Assembly: GCF_000253115.1 (NCBI RefSeq)
Contig: NC_014145.1
Span: 2,542,001-2,606,000 of the forward strand
Direction: 5' to 3'
DNA: 64,000 nucleotides
From: Thiomonas arsenitoxydans
GTDB taxonomy: Bacteria > Pseudomonadota > Gammaproteobacteria > Burkholderiales > Burkholderiaceae_C
The stretch's first letter is position 1. Each line of letters starts with the position of its first letter. Below are positions 43,383-53,553 of this stretch, in pieces. Both the position numbers and the translations under genes were made by a program. The notes under the pieces are model-generated. The model was not told where the DNA came from. It ran no database searches and saw nothing but the letters and a program-made list of their open reading frames with translations.

Positions 43383-44444
43383 TCACTTCCAGATATTCCA
43401 GGGGGTTTGCATCCAGGCGGCCACCACGACAAGCCAGATGAGGGTGACGGGAATGAAAATCTTCCAGCCCAGGCGCATGATCTGGTCGTAGCGATAGCGC
43501 GGGAAGGTGGCCCGCAGCCAGAGAAACATGCTGACCACGACAAAAGTCTTTATGCCCAGCCAGATCCACCCCGGAATGAAACCGAGGAAGGCCACCGGTG
43601 CATCCCATCCGCCCAGGAACATGACCGTGGTGAGGATGGAGATCAGGATCATGTTGGCGTATTCGGCCAGGAAGAACATGGCGAAGGCCATGCCCGAATA
43701 CTCGACCATGTGGCCGGCAACGATTTCCGATTCGCCTTCCACCACGTCAAAGGGCGCACGATTGGTCTCGGCCACACCGGCAATGAAATAGACCACAAAA
43801 ATGGGCAGCAGCGGCAGCCAGTTCCAGGAGAGGAAGTTAAGGCCCATGGAGGCAAAAGTGCCATGGGTCTGCCCCATCACGATTTCGGTCATGTTCAGAC
43901 TGCCGGACACCATGAGCACGATGACCATGGCGAAACCCATCGCGATCTCGTAGCTCACCATCTGTGCCGAAGCGCGCATGGCGCCCAGGAAGGCGTATTT
44001 GGAGTTCGACGCCCAACCGGCGATGATCACGCCATAGACCTCAAGAGAAGTGAGCGCCAGCAGCAGGAGCAGTCCGGCGTTCACATTGGCCAGGGCGACG
44101 TCCGGCCCGAAGGGTATGACCGCCCAGGCGGCCAAGGCCGGCATGATGGTCATCACCGGCCCCAGCAGGAACAGACGCTTGTTCGAGCGAAACGGGATGA
44201 CGATTTCCTTGAGCAGCAGCTTGAGGCCATCGGCGATGGGCTGCAGCAGGCCGAACGGGCCGACGCGGTTGGGGCCGATGCGGATCTGAATCCAGCCGAT
44301 CAGCTTGCGCTCCCAGAGCGTTAGGTAAGCGACGGCTCCCATCAGCGGCGCGACGATGACGATGATCTTGATCAGGTTCCAGACGATCGGCCAGGCTATC
44401 GGCCCGAGCAGGGATAGTCCGCCTTGGTTGAAGGATTCGAGCAT
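43383..44444 (-). CDS. nuoH: NADH-quinone oxidoreductase subunit H
   Basis: A 353-residue membrane subunit forming much of the quinone-binding chamber. Conserved loops are [20 protein letters not shown] and [19 protein letters not shown], which carries the charged residues lining the quinone site. It has eight to nine helices. It follows nuoG by 96 bp. Confidence 0.97.
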   Translation of the reverse strand: MLESFNQGGLSLLGPIAWPIVWNLIKIIVIVAPLMGAVAYLTLWERKLIGWIQIRIGPNRVGPFGLLQPIADGLKLLLKEIVIPFRSNKRLFLLGPVMTIMPALAAWAVIPFGPDVALANVNAGLLLLLALTSLEVYGVIIAGWASNSKYAFLGAMRASAQMVSYEIAMGFAMVIVLMVSGSLNMTEIVMGQTHGTFASMGLNFLSWNWLPLLPIFVVYFIAGVAETNRAPFDVVEGESEIVAGHMVEYSGMAFAMFFLAEYANMILISILTTVMFLGGWDAPVAFLGFIPGWIWLGIKTFVVVSMFLWLRATFPRYRYDQIMRLGWKIFIPVTLIWLVVVAAWMQTPWNIWK

Positions 44445-44540
44445 GGTCAGCAGGATGCGTAGGATCGCGCCAGGCGCGCTTCATTCCCCTTGGGAGAGGG
44501 AAAACTTTGCGAACATTGTGAGGGCCACGAGTATTTCATC

Positions 44541-46991
44541 TCAGACCCTTTCAGGGCTTGCAGGGGCGGTGGGAACTGCGGCGGCAGGAACGGCAGCCAC
44601 GGCGCTCACCCGCTCGACCTGAACCGCACCAGACATCGCTCCGAGCGAACCCAAAGGCGCCGCCTCGGCCCAGGCCGCAGCAATGCTGACCACGGTGGGG
44701 GCCAGCGCGTCGTCACAGCGCGCGGGCAACACCACGCTTTGCGCATCAACCGTATCAACCTTCACGCGCACCGAATCGCCGTTCTGCAGGCCGAGTTGCT
44801 CCCACAATGCGGTGGACACGCCCACCATGCGGGCGTTGCGCGCATCGCGCGTGCGTTGCAGGCTAGGCGCGCGACGCACGATGGTGTCGCTCGAATAGAT
44901 CGGCACCGGGGCAAAACGCTCGATCGCAGGGGCCACCGAGGCAGGCAACTCAGATGGCAAGTCCAGGGGCGTGGACTGCGCCAGACGGGCGGCGATCTGG
45001 TCGGCGCCGCCTTGATCAACGCCACCCAGGCCCGCGAAGGCCTCAGTGCGAACCTCCGCAGCACTCTGGTAGTCGAAGCCCTGCAGCTCGAACAAATTGC
45101 CCAGCACGCGCAGCACTTTCCATCCGGGACGAGTCTCACCCAGAGGCTGTACGACGGGATTGAAACTCTGCAGCCGACCTTCGGCATTGACCAGGCTGCC
45201 CGCCGTTTCGGTAAAGGGTGCGATCGGCAGCATGACGTGCGCGTAGCCCTCAGCCGCGTCAACAAAGGGGCTGAACGAGACAATGAACTCGGCCTGCTCC
45301 AGCGCTTTGTGCAGGGCGACCGGCTCAGCGCTGTCTTCCTCCGGTTCGACGCCGAACAGCATCATGGCGCGCGGCGGCTGAGCGATGATTTTGGCGACAT
45401 CACGGCCAAGAGCCAGGGGCGATACCCCCAGCAGCGCGGCGCCCACCGTGTTGCCCGCCTCAGTCAGATCACCGCAGATGCCGCCGACCTCACGTGCGAT
45501 CCACTGCGCGAGGGCGCGCAGCGTCGCAGTCTGCGGATGTTGCACGGCTGAATCGCCGAGGAACACGGCCTTGTGTTCGCCGCCGAGCAGGCTGGCCGCG
45601 ATCGCCTGAGCCTGAGCACTCGGCGTCGCCACGGCCTGAAGACCGGCCGGCGCCTCGATGCCCTTGACCTGAGCCACGGCACGCGCCACCCCAGCCAACT
45701 CGGCAACCCATAGACTGGGCGCAGCGGCAATGCGTGCGTGCAGGGGCATGAGCCAATCGTCGTTTGCCGCGTGCAGGGTGGAAATTTTGGCCCCGGCCTT
45801 GGCCGCTTGCCGCACGCGCGCCGACAGTAGCGGCTGCTCCTTGCGCAAGGTGCTGCCGATGAACAGAGCGGCCTGCAACTGCCCCATGTCGGCAATCGGC
45901 ATGCCCAGCCAGGGAATGGCCGCTGCGTTGGCGTCACCGGAAAAATCGCTCTGGCGCAGACGAGTGTCCAGGCTGTTGCTGCCCAGCGCGGTCAGCAGTT
46001 TTTTCAGCAAATACAGCTCTTCCACCGTGCTGGTGGGCACGGCCAGGGCCGCCAGCGCGGCGCCGCCCTCCTGCCCCATGGCACGACGCAAGCCTTGCAC
46101 GGTAAATTCGAGCGCGGTTTGCCAGTCGATTGACTTCCACTGCCCGTTTTCGCGGATTTGCGGCGCGGTCAATCGTTCTTCGCTGTTGAGCCCTTCGTAG
46201 GCGAAACGATCGCGGTCGGAGATCCAGCATTCGTTGACGGCTTCGTTCTCTTGCGGCACCACGCGCATCACGCGGTCGCCCTTGACCTGCACGATGAGAT
46301 TGGCGCCCACGCTGTCGTGCGGGCTGATGGAAGCGCGGCGCGACAGTTCCCAGGTGCGGGCGCTGTAGCGGAACGGCTTACTGGTGAGCGCGCCGACCGG
46401 GCAGATGTCGATCATATTTCCCGACAGCTCGGAATCGACCGTGCTGCCGACGAAGGTCATGATCTCGGAATGCTCGCCGCGGTTGGCCATGCCGAGTTCC
46501 ATGATGCCGGCAATTTCTTGGCCGAAGCGCACGCAGCGCGTGCACTGGATGCAGCGGCTCATCTCTTCCATGGCGATGAGCGGGCCCGCGTCCTTGTGGA
46601 AGATGACGCGCTTTTCCTCGGTGTAGCGCGAGGCCGAGCCGCCATAGCCCACGGCCAGATCCTGCAATTGGCACTCACCGCCCTGGTCGCAGATCGGGCA
46701 ATCGAGCGGATGGTTGATGAGCAGAAACTCCATCACCCCTTTCTGCGCCTGAAGCGCACGCTCGGAATGGGTGCGCACGACCATGCCCTGCGCGGCCGGG
46801 GTGGCGCAGGCCGGCAGCGGCTTGGGCGCCTTTTCCACATCGACCAGACACATGCGGCAGTTGGCGGCGATGGTCAACTTGTGGTGATAGCAAAAATGCG
46901 GCACATAGATGCCGAGTTGCGTGGCCGCATCCATGACCATGGCGCCCTCGGGCACCTGGACTTTTTGACCGTCGATTTCGAGTTCAACCAT
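44541..46991 (-). CDS. nuoG: NADH-quinone oxidoreductase subunit G
   Basis: An 816-residue peripheral-arm subunit. It has an N-terminal 2Fe-2S ferredoxin domain (HFCYHHKLTIAANCRMCLVD), then CPICDQGGECQLQD and RCIQCTRCVRFGQEIAGI for 4Fe-4S clusters, then a molybdopterin oxidoreductase-like domain that no longer binds molybdenum. I use ATG 46991 (MVELEIDGQ); the frame opens 14 codons earlier. The C-terminal 25 residues are an Ala/Pro/Val-rich tail (VAAVPAAAVPTAPASPE). Confidence 0.96.
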   Translation of the reverse strand: MVELEIDGQKVQVPEGAMVMDAATQLGIYVPHFCYHHKLTIAANCRMCLVDVEKAPKPLPACATPAAQGMVVRTHSERALQAQKGVMEFLLINHPLDCPICDQGGECQLQDLAVGYGGSASRYTEEKRVIFHKDAGPLIAMEEMSRCIQCTRCVRFGQEIAGIMELGMANRGEHSEIMTFVGSTVDSELSGNMIDICPVGALTSKPFRYSARTWELSRRASISPHDSVGANLIVQVKGDRVMRVVPQENEAVNECWISDRDRFAYEGLNSEERLTAPQIRENGQWKSIDWQTALEFTVQGLRRAMGQEGGAALAALAVPTSTVEELYLLKKLLTALGSNSLDTRLRQSDFSGDANAAAIPWLGMPIADMGQLQAALFIGSTLRKEQPLLSARVRQAAKAGAKISTLHAANDDWLMPLHARIAAAPSLWVAELAGVARAVAQVKGIEAPAGLQAVATPSAQAQAIAASLLGGEHKAVFLGDSAVQHPQTATLRALAQWIAREVGGICGDLTEAGNTVGAALLGVSPLALGRDVAKIIAQPPRAMMLFGVEPEEDSAEPVALHKALEQAEFIVSFSPFVDAAEGYAHVMLPIAPFTETAGSLVNAEGRLQSFNPVVQPLGETRPGWKVLRVLGNLFELQGFDYQSAAEVRTEAFAGLGGVDQGGADQIAARLAQSTPLDLPSELPASVAPAIERFAPVPIYSSDTIVRRAPSLQRTRDARNARMVGVSTALWEQLGLQNGDSVRVKVDTVDAQSVVLPARCDDALAPTVVSIAAAWAEAAPLGSLGAMSGAVQVERVSAVAAVPAAAVPTAPASPERV

Positions 46992-47029
46992 GATGGTGCG
47001 TCCTGTGCAGAATCGGGACAAAGAGCGGC

Positions 47030-48358
47030 TCAAACATAGGCTGGCACGAGGCAGGTCTTGTGGGTGATGTGATGCTCGAACTCAGGCCGAAAGTGCTTGA
47101 CGAACGACTTCACCGGCATGGCCGCCGCATCGCCCAGCGCGCAAATGGTGCGCCCGGCGATGTTGTCGGACACCGAGTTGAGCAGGTCGAGGTCTTCCAT
47201 CCGTCCCTGGCCGTTTTCGATGCGGTGCACTACGCGGTACAGCCAGCCCGTGCCTTCGCGACACGGCGTGCACTGCCCGCAGGACTCATGCTGGTAGAAG
47301 TAGGACAGACGCATCAGCGACTTCACCATGCAGCGGGTATCGTTGAGCACAATCACCGCCCCCGAACCCAGCATGGAGCCTGCCTTGGCGATGGAGTCGT
47401 AATCCATGGTGCAGTCCATCATGATGCTGGCGGGCAGCACCGGAGCCGATGATCCGCCGGGAATCACAGCCTTGAGCTCGCGCCCTTCGCGCATGCCCCC
47501 GGCGAGTTCGAGCAATTTGGCAAACGGCGTGCCCATGGGCACTTCGTAGTTGCCCGGTTTGGCGACGTCACCCGACACCGAGTAAATTTTGGTGCCGCCG
47601 TTATTGGGTTTGCCCACTTCGAGATAAGCCTGGCCGCCGTTGCGGATGATCCACGGCACCGCGGCAAAGGTCTCGGTGTTGTTGATCGTGGTGGGTTTGC
47701 CATACAGGCCAAAGCTCGCGGGAAAAGGCGGCTTGAAGCGTGGCTGGCCCTTCTTGCCTTCGAGCGATTCGAGCAGCGCGGTTTCCTCGCCGCAGATGTA
47801 GGCGCCAAAACCATGCGCGGCGTGCAACTGGAAGCTGAAGTTGCTGCCCAGGATGTTGTCGCCCAGATAACCTGCATCGCGCGCCTGTCGCAGCGCTTCT
47901 TCGAACCGGTCGTAATCCTCGAAAATCTCGCCGTGGATGTAGTTGTAGCCCACGGTGATGCCCATGGCGAAGGCGGCGATGGTCATGCCTTCGATCACTG
48001 CATGCGGGTTGAAGCGCAGGATGTCACGGTCTTTGAAGGTGCCCGGTTCGCCCTCGTCGGAGTTGCACACCAGGTACTTCTGCCCCGGAAACTGACGCGG
48101 CATGAAACTCCACTTCAGCCCGGTGGGAAAACCAGCGCCACCTCTGCCACGCAAGGCCGAGGCCTTGACTTCCGCAATAACTTGTTCGGGCGTCCAGCCC
48201 TCGGTGAGAATTTTGCGCAGCGCCTGGTAGCCATCGCGCGCCAGGTAGCCCTGCAGATCCCAATTCTCGCCGTTCAGCCCGGCGAGGATCTGCGGCTGCA
48301 GATGACGGCCGTGAAAACAGCTTTCCTGCCCAGTGCTTTGTCCGAATGGCCGACTCAT
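47030..48358 (-). CDS. nuoF: NADH-quinone oxidoreductase subunit F (FMN, NADH site)
   Basis: A 442-residue NADH-oxidising subunit. The NADH/FMN site [15 protein letters not shown] is present, as are [30 protein letters not shown] and the 4Fe-4S motif [15 protein letters not shown]. The correct start is ATG 48358, overlapping the nuoE stop (ATGA). A much longer open frame upstream to 48598 is the shadow of nuoE. Confidence 0.97.
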   Translation of the reverse strand: MSRPFGQSTGQESCFHGRHLQPQILAGLNGENWDLQGYLARDGYQALRKILTEGWTPEQVIAEVKASALRGRGGAGFPTGLKWSFMPRQFPGQKYLVCNSDEGEPGTFKDRDILRFNPHAVIEGMTIAAFAMGITVGYNYIHGEIFEDYDRFEEALRQARDAGYLGDNILGSNFSFQLHAAHGFGAYICGEETALLESLEGKKGQPRFKPPFPASFGLYGKPTTINNTETFAAVPWIIRNGGQAYLEVGKPNNGGTKIYSVSGDVAKPGNYEVPMGTPFAKLLELAGGMREGRELKAVIPGGSSAPVLPASIMMDCTMDYDSIAKAGSMLGSGAVIVLNDTRCMVKSLMRLSYFYQHESCGQCTPCREGTGWLYRVVHRIENGQGRMEDLDLLNSVSDNIAGRTICALGDAAAMPVKSFVKHFRPEFEHHITHKTCLVPAYV

Positions 48359-48894
48359 TTCGACTCTCCCTTGGCCGCCTCTGCGCGCAGTTCTTCCACC
48401 AGCGCATCCAGACGCTCGGGGCGCATGAAGCTGCACAGCCGACGATCGTTGACCAGCATGGCCGGGGCATCGCCGCAGGCGCCCAAGCATTCGGACTCTT
48501 GCAGGGTGAAAACTCCGTCGGGCGTGGTTTCGCCCAGCGCCACACCCAACTTTTCGCTCAAATACTGAGCCGCCGCTTCGCCGCCGCTCAGGGCGCACGG
48601 CAGATTGGTGCAGACGTTGAGCTTGAAGCGTCCGACCGGCCGGGTGTTGAACATGTTGTAGAAGGTCACCACCTCATGCACGGCGATCGGCGGCATGCCG
48701 AGGTAGTCGGCCACCGCCTTCTCGGCCTCGGGCGACACCCAGCCCTGCTCCTGCTGGACGATGGACAGCGCCGCGATGACCGCCGACTGCTTCTGCTCGG
48801 GCGGATATTTGGCCACTTCCAGGTCGATGCGCTGGCGGGTGGATTCGGACAACATCATGCGTTGCATTTCACAAGTGACAGGCGAGCGGTCCAT
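48355..48894 (-). CDS. nuoE: NADH-quinone oxidoreductase subunit E (2Fe-2S)
   Basis: A 179-residue thioredoxin-fold subunit with cluster N1a. The four ligands are in CTNLPC and CLGACG, and the family stretch [15 protein letters not shown] is present. The ATG at 48894 is coupled to the nuoD stop (TGATG); a start at 48855 (MLSEST) would resemble relatives more closely and remains possible. Confidence 0.96.
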   Translation of the reverse strand: MDRSPVTCEMQRMMLSESTRQRIDLEVAKYPPEQKQSAVIAALSIVQQEQGWVSPEAEKAVADYLGMPPIAVHEVVTFYNMFNTRPVGRFKLNVCTNLPCALSGGEAAAQYLSEKLGVALGETTPDGVFTLQESECLGACGDAPAMLVNDRRLCSFMRPERLDALVEELRAEAAKGESK

Positions 48895-50147
48895 CAGCGG
48901 TCGATCTCCCCGAAAACAATGTCGAGCGTGCCGATGATGGCCACGACGTCGGCGATCATGTGGCCGCGCGACATTTCATCGAGCGCAGCCAGATGGGCGA
49001 AGCCGGGCGCGCGGATCTTGAGACGATAAGGCTTGTTCGCCCCATCGGACACGAGATAGATGCCAAACTCGCCCTTGGGATGCTCGACAGCGGCATAGGC
49101 CTGGCCTTCAGGCACGCGCATGCCTTCGCTGAACAGCTTGAAATGATGGATCAGCGCTTCCATGCTGGTCTTCATTTCCTCGCGCGCGGGGGCCGCAACT
49201 TTATGGTTGTCAGTAATCACCGGGCCGGGGTTGGCCCGCAGCCAGTCCACGCATTGCTTGATGATGCGATTGGACTGGCGCATTTCTTCCATGCGCACCA
49301 GATAGCGGTCATAGCAGTCGCCGTTCTTGCCCACGGGAATGTCGAAATCCATGCGGTCATAGACGTCGTAGGGCTGGGTCTTGCGCAGGTCCCACACCAC
49401 TCCGGAGCCGCGCAGCATCGGGCCGGTCATCCCCAGATTCATCGCCCGCTCCGGAGAGACCACGCCGATTCCCACCGTGCGCTGCTTCCAGATGCGGTTG
49501 TCAGTCAGCAGGGTTTCGTATTCATCGACATAGGCCGGGAAACGCTGGGTAAAGTCGTCGATGAAATCGAGCAGCGAGCCCTGGCGCCCGGCGTTGCGGG
49601 CCTCGACGGCTCGGGCATTGCGAATCTTCGACTCACCGTATTGCGCCATGCTGTCGGGCAGATCGCGGTAAACGCCGCCCGGGCGAAAATAGGCCGCATG
49701 CATCCGCGCACCCGACACCGCCTCGTACATATCAAACAAATCTTCGCGCTCGCGGAAGGCGTAGAGGAACACGGTCATCGCGCCGCAATCCAGCCCATGC
49801 GCGCCCAGCCACATGAGGTGGTTGAGCAAGCGGGTGATTTCGGCAAACATCACCCGGATGTATTGCCCACGCAGTGGAACCTCGACACCCAGCAGCTTTT
49901 CAATCGCCAGGCAGTAGGCATGCTCGTTGCACATCATGGACACGTAGTCCAGACGATCCATATACGGCAGCGCCTGGATGTAGGTCTTGTGCTCCGCCAG
50001 TTTTTCGGTCGCCCGGTGCAACAGGCCAATGTGCGGATCTGCCCGCTGCACCACCTCGCCGTCGAGCTCAAGCACCAGACGCAGCACGCCGTGCGCAGCC
50101 GGATGCTGCGGGCCGAAGTTGAGGGTGTAGTTTTTAATGTCAGCCAT
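48894..50147 (-). CDS. nuoD: NADH-quinone oxidoreductase subunit D
   Basis: A 417-residue subunit of the quinone-reduction site, descended from NiFe hydrogenase large subunits. It opens with [20 protein letters not shown], then [14 protein letters not shown], and ends with DIVFGEIDR. It is a separate gene from nuoC (27 bp gap), not the fused NuoCD of enterics. Confidence 0.98.
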   Translation of the reverse strand: MADIKNYTLNFGPQHPAAHGVLRLVLELDGEVVQRADPHIGLLHRATEKLAEHKTYIQALPYMDRLDYVSMMCNEHAYCLAIEKLLGVEVPLRGQYIRVMFAEITRLLNHLMWLGAHGLDCGAMTVFLYAFREREDLFDMYEAVSGARMHAAYFRPGGVYRDLPDSMAQYGESKIRNARAVEARNAGRQGSLLDFIDDFTQRFPAYVDEYETLLTDNRIWKQRTVGIGVVSPERAMNLGMTGPMLRGSGVVWDLRKTQPYDVYDRMDFDIPVGKNGDCYDRYLVRMEEMRQSNRIIKQCVDWLRANPGPVITDNHKVAAPAREEMKTSMEALIHHFKLFSEGMRVPEGQAYAAVEHPKGEFGIYLVSDGANKPYRLKIRAPGFAHLAALDEMSRGHMIADVVAIIGTLDIVFGEIDR

Positions 50148-50174
50148 ATCAGTGCCCTAAGCAGTACCCCGAGC

Positions 50175-50804
50175 TCAGCGCCCCAGACCTGCGCGACTGA
50201 CACCGCCCAGACCCCCATAGCCCGTCTCGCGAATGACACGCGGAGTGATCTCGCGGGGTTCAATGGTGACAGGCTGGTAGATCACGCGCTTGCTGTCGGG
50301 GTCGTAGCGCATTTCCACCGTGCCGGAAAGCGGGAAGTCTTTACGGAAGGGATGGCCAATGAAGCCGTAATCGGTAAGGATGCGGCGCAAATCCGGGTGG
50401 CCTTCAAAAATGATGCCGTAGAGATCGAAGGCCTCGCGCTCGAACCAGTTGGCCGAGTTCCAGATGTCGTTGATCGAGGCTACCAGCGGCAGATCATCGT
50501 CGGCACAGCGCACGCGCACACGCAATCGCCAGTTGTGCTTGAGCGACAACAGGTGCACGACCACCATGAAACGGCCAGCCTCGTCGCGCACGGCATTGCC
50601 ATATTGCGCGTAATCGACGCCGCAAAGATCGATGAGTTGCTCGAAATGCAGTTCGGCGTCATCGCGCAGAGCCAGACAAACGTCGCGGTAATGTGCCGGA
50701 GCAACGTCCAGGGTGAGTTCGCCCACGCTGGCCTGCAAGGCCACAATGCGCTCGCCCAATGCGGCGCGCAGCGCGGTGTCGAGTTGTTCGAGCTTGCTGG
50801 TCAT
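50175..50804 (-). CDS. nuoC: NADH-quinone oxidoreductase subunit C
   Basis: A 209-residue peripheral-arm subunit. The conserved end [20 protein letters not shown] is followed by [20 protein letters not shown]. It lies between nuoB (45 bp) and nuoD in the usual order. Confidence 0.97.
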   Translation of the reverse strand: MTSKLEQLDTALRAALGERIVALQASVGELTLDVAPAHYRDVCLALRDDAELHFEQLIDLCGVDYAQYGNAVRDEAGRFMVVVHLLSLKHNWRLRVRVRCADDDLPLVASINDIWNSANWFEREAFDLYGIIFEGHPDLRRILTDYGFIGHPFRKDFPLSGTVEMRYDPDSKRVIYQPVTIEPREITPRVIRETGYGGLGGVSRAGLGR

Positions 50805-50849
50805 GGCATCGATTTGCGAAGTGAATGAGGGCGCGTTTTAGAAGGCAGT

Positions 50850-51326
50850 TCAGCGCGCGATCGTTTCGGTTCTGCGGATCTTGTTCTGCAACTGGATCAG
50901 CCCGTAAAGCAGCGCTTCGGCAGTCGGCGGGCAGCCCGGCACATACACATCCACCGGCACGATGCGGTCACACCCACGCACCACCGAGTAAGAGTAGTGG
51001 TAATAGCCGCCGCCGTTGGCGCAAGAGCCCATGGAGAGCACCCAGCGCGGCTCGGCCATCTGGTCGTAGACCTTGCGCAGTGCGGGGGCCATTTTGTTGC
51101 ACAGCGTGCCGGCCACGATCATCAAGTCGGACTGACGCGGACTGGGGCGAAACACGATGCCAAAGCGGTCCAGGTCATAGCGCGCAGCACCTGCATGCAT
51201 CATTTCCACCGCGCAGCAGGCCAGACCGAAGGTCATGGGCCAGAGCGAGCCGGTGCGCGTCCAGTTGATCAGCTTGTCTGCGGAAGTCGTGATGAAACCT
51301 TCCTGCAGAACGCCTTCAATGCTCAT
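50850..51326 (-). CDS. nuoB: NADH-quinone oxidoreductase subunit B (cluster N2)
   Basis: A 158-residue subunit holding the terminal 4Fe-4S cluster N2 that reduces quinone. The tandem Cys pair is in [13 protein letters not shown], with further ligands in [19 protein letters not shown] and [15 protein letters not shown]. It lies 72 bp after nuoA. Confidence 0.98.
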   Translation of the reverse strand: MSIEGVLQEGFITTSADKLINWTRTGSLWPMTFGLACCAVEMMHAGAARYDLDRFGIVFRPSPRQSDLMIVAGTLCNKMAPALRKVYDQMAEPRWVLSMGSCANGGGYYHYSYSVVRGCDRIVPVDVYVPGCPPTAEALLYGLIQLQNKIRRTETIAR

Positions 51327-51398
51327 GATGCTTTACTCCTCATCGATTCAGATTAGCGCTGTAGGGCAAGCCCAACCACGAGTCTATGTCGCAGGGAC

Positions 51399-51758
51399 TC
51401 ATTCCCAATCGAGCGCTCCCTTTTTCCATTCGTAAATGAAGCCTATCGTGAGGATGGCGAGAAAAATCATCATCGCCCAGAAACCAATCTGGCCAATGTC
51501 TTTCAGGGCGACGGCCCAGGGAAACAGGAAGGCGATTTCAAGGTCGAACAGGATGAAGAGAATAGCGACGAGGTAGTAGCGCACGTCGAACTTCATCCGC
51601 GCGTCTTCGAACGCTTCGAAGCCGCACTCATAGGGGGAGTTTTTCTCGGCGTCGGGATGACGCGGAGCGATCAGGTAACCGAGCAGTTGGGGCACCACGC
51701 CCACACCAATGCCCACCAGGATGAACAACAACACCGGCAGATACTGCTCAAGGTTCAT
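51399..51758 (-). CDS. nuoA: NADH-quinone oxidoreductase subunit A
   Basis: A 119-residue three-helix membrane subunit, first gene of the complex I operon. The conserved cytoplasmic loop [20 protein letters not shown] and the following helix [20 protein letters not shown] stretch (seen as [17 protein letters not shown]) are clear. It starts 56 bp downstream of the tRNA-Leu 3' end, so the tRNA and nuo may be co-transcribed. Confidence 0.97.
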   Translation of the reverse strand: MNLEQYLPVLLFILVGIGVGVVPQLLGYLIAPRHPDAEKNSPYECGFEAFEDARMKFDVRYYLVAILFILFDLEIAFLFPWAVALKDIGQIGFWAMMIFLAILTIGFIYEWKKGALDWE

Positions 51759-51814
51759 CGCACTCCATCTCCTGTTGTTATTCGGGCGGATTCACACCCT
51801 GCCCTTCAATCTTT

Positions 51815-51899
51815 TGGTGCCGACGGCGAGACTCGAACTCGCACAGCTTTCGCCACTACCCCCTCAAGATAGCGTGTCTACCAATTCCACCACGTCGGC
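51815..51899 (-). tRNA. tRNA-Leu (anticodon GAG)
   Basis: An 85 nt cloverleaf including an encoded 3' CCA. The acceptor strand GCCGACG pairs with CGTCGGC, followed by discriminator A and CCA. The D-arm contains GTGGAATTGGTAGACAC, the anticodon loop is CTTGAGG (GAG), a long variable arm typical of tRNA-Leu is present, and the T-arm has GAGTTCGAGTCTC. Location between secG and nuoA is the standard betaproteobacterial arrangement. Confidence 0.97.
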
Positions 51900-52269
51900 T
51901 CAAAACCGGATACCACCTGAACACCACCGCTTGACCTGCACGGCGAAAGTGGCCCAGCGCAACAAAACTTTTTACGGACAGTCCACAGCGATCATGAGGA
52001 TCATCGCCGTTGTGTGGCCTATCTTCAGCGCGGCAGCTTAAAGCGCTTCATAAGGCGCGCTTACCTTACCCTTGCCGCCCCGTATCTTGTTTGTTACCGG
52101 ATTTGCAAAACAAAAGAATCTTACATGCTTCCAATACAGCGAAGCAACACGCAACGGTCGGATATTGCTCTAACGCAATGCTCAACTACAGATCAGATTG
52201 ACAAGTCGCAGAGCCTGTGTTTGCTGCGATGCACCATCAATGATGAGCGATGGTGCATGACACGCGAAT
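51900..52269. other. Gene-free 370 bp between tRNA-Leu and secG
   Basis: No convincing coding frame; short open frames here lack family likeness. It is more AT-rich than its surroundings. It contains a hairpin next to secG (52229-52258) and must contain the promoter for tRNA-Leu and nuo, but I could not identify clear -35/-10 boxes. Confidence 0.6.
52229..52258 (-). terminator. Hairpin immediately after secG
   Basis: ATGCACCATC (52229-52238) and GATGGTGCAT (52249-52258) give a perfect 10 bp stem with a 10 nt loop, 12 bp beyond the secG stop. There is no T-run on the minus strand, so it is a factor-dependent terminator or 3' end stabiliser rather than a classical terminator. Confidence 0.5.
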
Positions 52270-52707
52270 TTACCGGCTCGCGGACGCCGCAGACGCGGCC
52301 GTCTTGGGCTGCGTGGTGGCTTGCGAAGCCTTGCTCACCGCGCTCGGCACCCCAGGAATTTCGCTGATCGGGCCCGCTGGTTTCGCGGGCGCTGCAACCG
52401 AGGCAACGGGCGCGGGCGCAGCGAGTTTTTCCATCAGTCCGCCATCGCCGGAATTGGCGCGGTTGCCGAAATACGCCATCATCAGCGTGGTAACGAAAAA
52501 CAGTGTGGCGGCAACCGCTGTGCTGCGGCTCAAAAAATTCGCCGAACCGGTTGCCCCGAACAGGCTGCCCGACGCACCAGAGCCGAAAGAGGCGCCCATA
52601 TCGGCGCCCTTGCCGTGCTGCATCAACACCAGAACGATCATCACCAGCGCAGACAGGATCTGCACCACCAGAGTCAAGGTCAAAAGAATTTGCATTTGTG
52701 CACTCAT
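52270..52707 (-). CDS. secG: Preprotein translocase subunit SecG
   Basis: A 145-residue subunit of the SecYEG channel. Two membrane helices (LTLVVQILSALVMIVLVLMQ and AVAATLFFVTTLMMAYFGNR) are joined by the conserved loop GKGADMGASFGSGASGSLFG. The C-terminal 55 residues are Ala/Pro-rich low complexity, as in many betaproteobacteria. Start MSAQMQILL at 52707; an ATG four codons later is possible. It follows tpiA by 58 bp. Confidence 0.95.
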   Translation of the reverse strand: MSAQMQILLTLTLVVQILSALVMIVLVLMQHGKGADMGASFGSGASGSLFGATGSANFLSRSTAVAATLFFVTTLMMAYFGNRANSGDGGLMEKLAAPAPVASVAAPAKPAGPISEIPGVPSAVSKASQATTQPKTAASAASASR

Positions 52708-52765
52708 CCGCGCCAGGCGCGATTTACAACTTCACTTCACAAAGCAGGACGAACCTGCGAATCAA

Positions 52766-53515
52766 TCAGTCTTGGCGCGTTGCCGCGGCGATCGCCAGAA
52801 AATCGGCCGCCTTGAGCGACGCCCCACCGATCAGGCCGCCATCGATGTCGGCCTGCGAAAACAACACCGCCGCATTGTCGGGCTTCACACTGCCGCCGTA
52901 CAGAATCCGCACACCCGCAGCGGCTTCGCTCACCGTGCGCAGATGCTCCCGCAGCACAGCGTGCACTTCTTGCGCCTGCTCCGGGGTCGCCGTGCGGCCC
53001 GTGCCGATCGCCCAGACGGGTTCGTAAGCCACGACGATGCGCGATGTCTGCTCTCGCAAAAGATGGGTGACCGCCAGCAACTGACGCAGCACCACGGCAC
53101 GGGTCAGCCCCGACTCCCGCTCAGCCAGTGTTTCTCCCACGCAAACGATAGGCGTCATACCCGCTTCGAGCGCACGCTCGGCCTTGGCCGCGACGAGCAC
53201 ATCGGATTCATGATGATCGGCACGGCGCTCGGAGTGGCCGACGATGACATAGCGGCAGCCAAAATCCTGCAGCATGCTCACGGACACTTCGCCCGTGTGT
53301 GCGCCACTTTGATGCACCGAACAATCCTGCGCCCCGAGCGCAACCTGGCTGGTCTGCAGCAGTTGTTGCACTTGAGAGAGATAGGGATAGGGCACGCAGA
53401 TCGCCACTTCACAACGCGCGGTTCCTACGCCGGCAAGAACCTCGGCCAGCAGCGCGGCATTGCTCGCCAGGCTGCCATGCATTTTCCAGTTTCCTGCGAC
53501 GAATTGCTGACGCAT
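52766..53515 (-). CDS. tpiA: Triose-phosphate isomerase
   Basis: A 249-residue TIM barrel interconverting dihydroxyacetone phosphate and glyceraldehyde 3-phosphate. The N-terminal GNWKMHG carries the catalytic Lys, GHSERR the catalytic His, [11 protein letters not shown] the catalytic Glu, and [11 protein letters not shown] the phosphate-binding loop. Length is standard. It lies between the quinone oxidoreductase (38 bp) and secG. Confidence 0.98.
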   Translation of the reverse strand: MRQQFVAGNWKMHGSLASNAALLAEVLAGVGTARCEVAICVPYPYLSQVQQLLQTSQVALGAQDCSVHQSGAHTGEVSVSMLQDFGCRYVIVGHSERRADHHESDVLVAAKAERALEAGMTPIVCVGETLAERESGLTRAVVLRQLLAVTHLLREQTSRIVVAYEPVWAIGTGRTATPEQAQEVHAVLREHLRTVSEAAAGVRILYGGSVKPDNAAVLFSQADIDGGLIGGASLKAADFLAIAAATRQD

Positions 53516-53553
53516 GCTTTGCTCCTGTCTGATGTCGTTTTACGGCGCGCGGT

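Noticed and set aside
42861..44324. Long plus-strand frame (487 codons) opposite nuoI/nuoH, and similar frames at 37620, 38966, 39787, 40906 and 48960
   Set aside because: All are His/Gln/Arg-rich mirrors of hydrophobic or conserved nuo genes and show no family signatures.
47030..48598. Extended nuoF beginning 80 codons upstream
   Set aside because: The extra residues are basic shadow sequence of nuoE; ATG 48358 gives the normal NuoF start and ATGA coupling.
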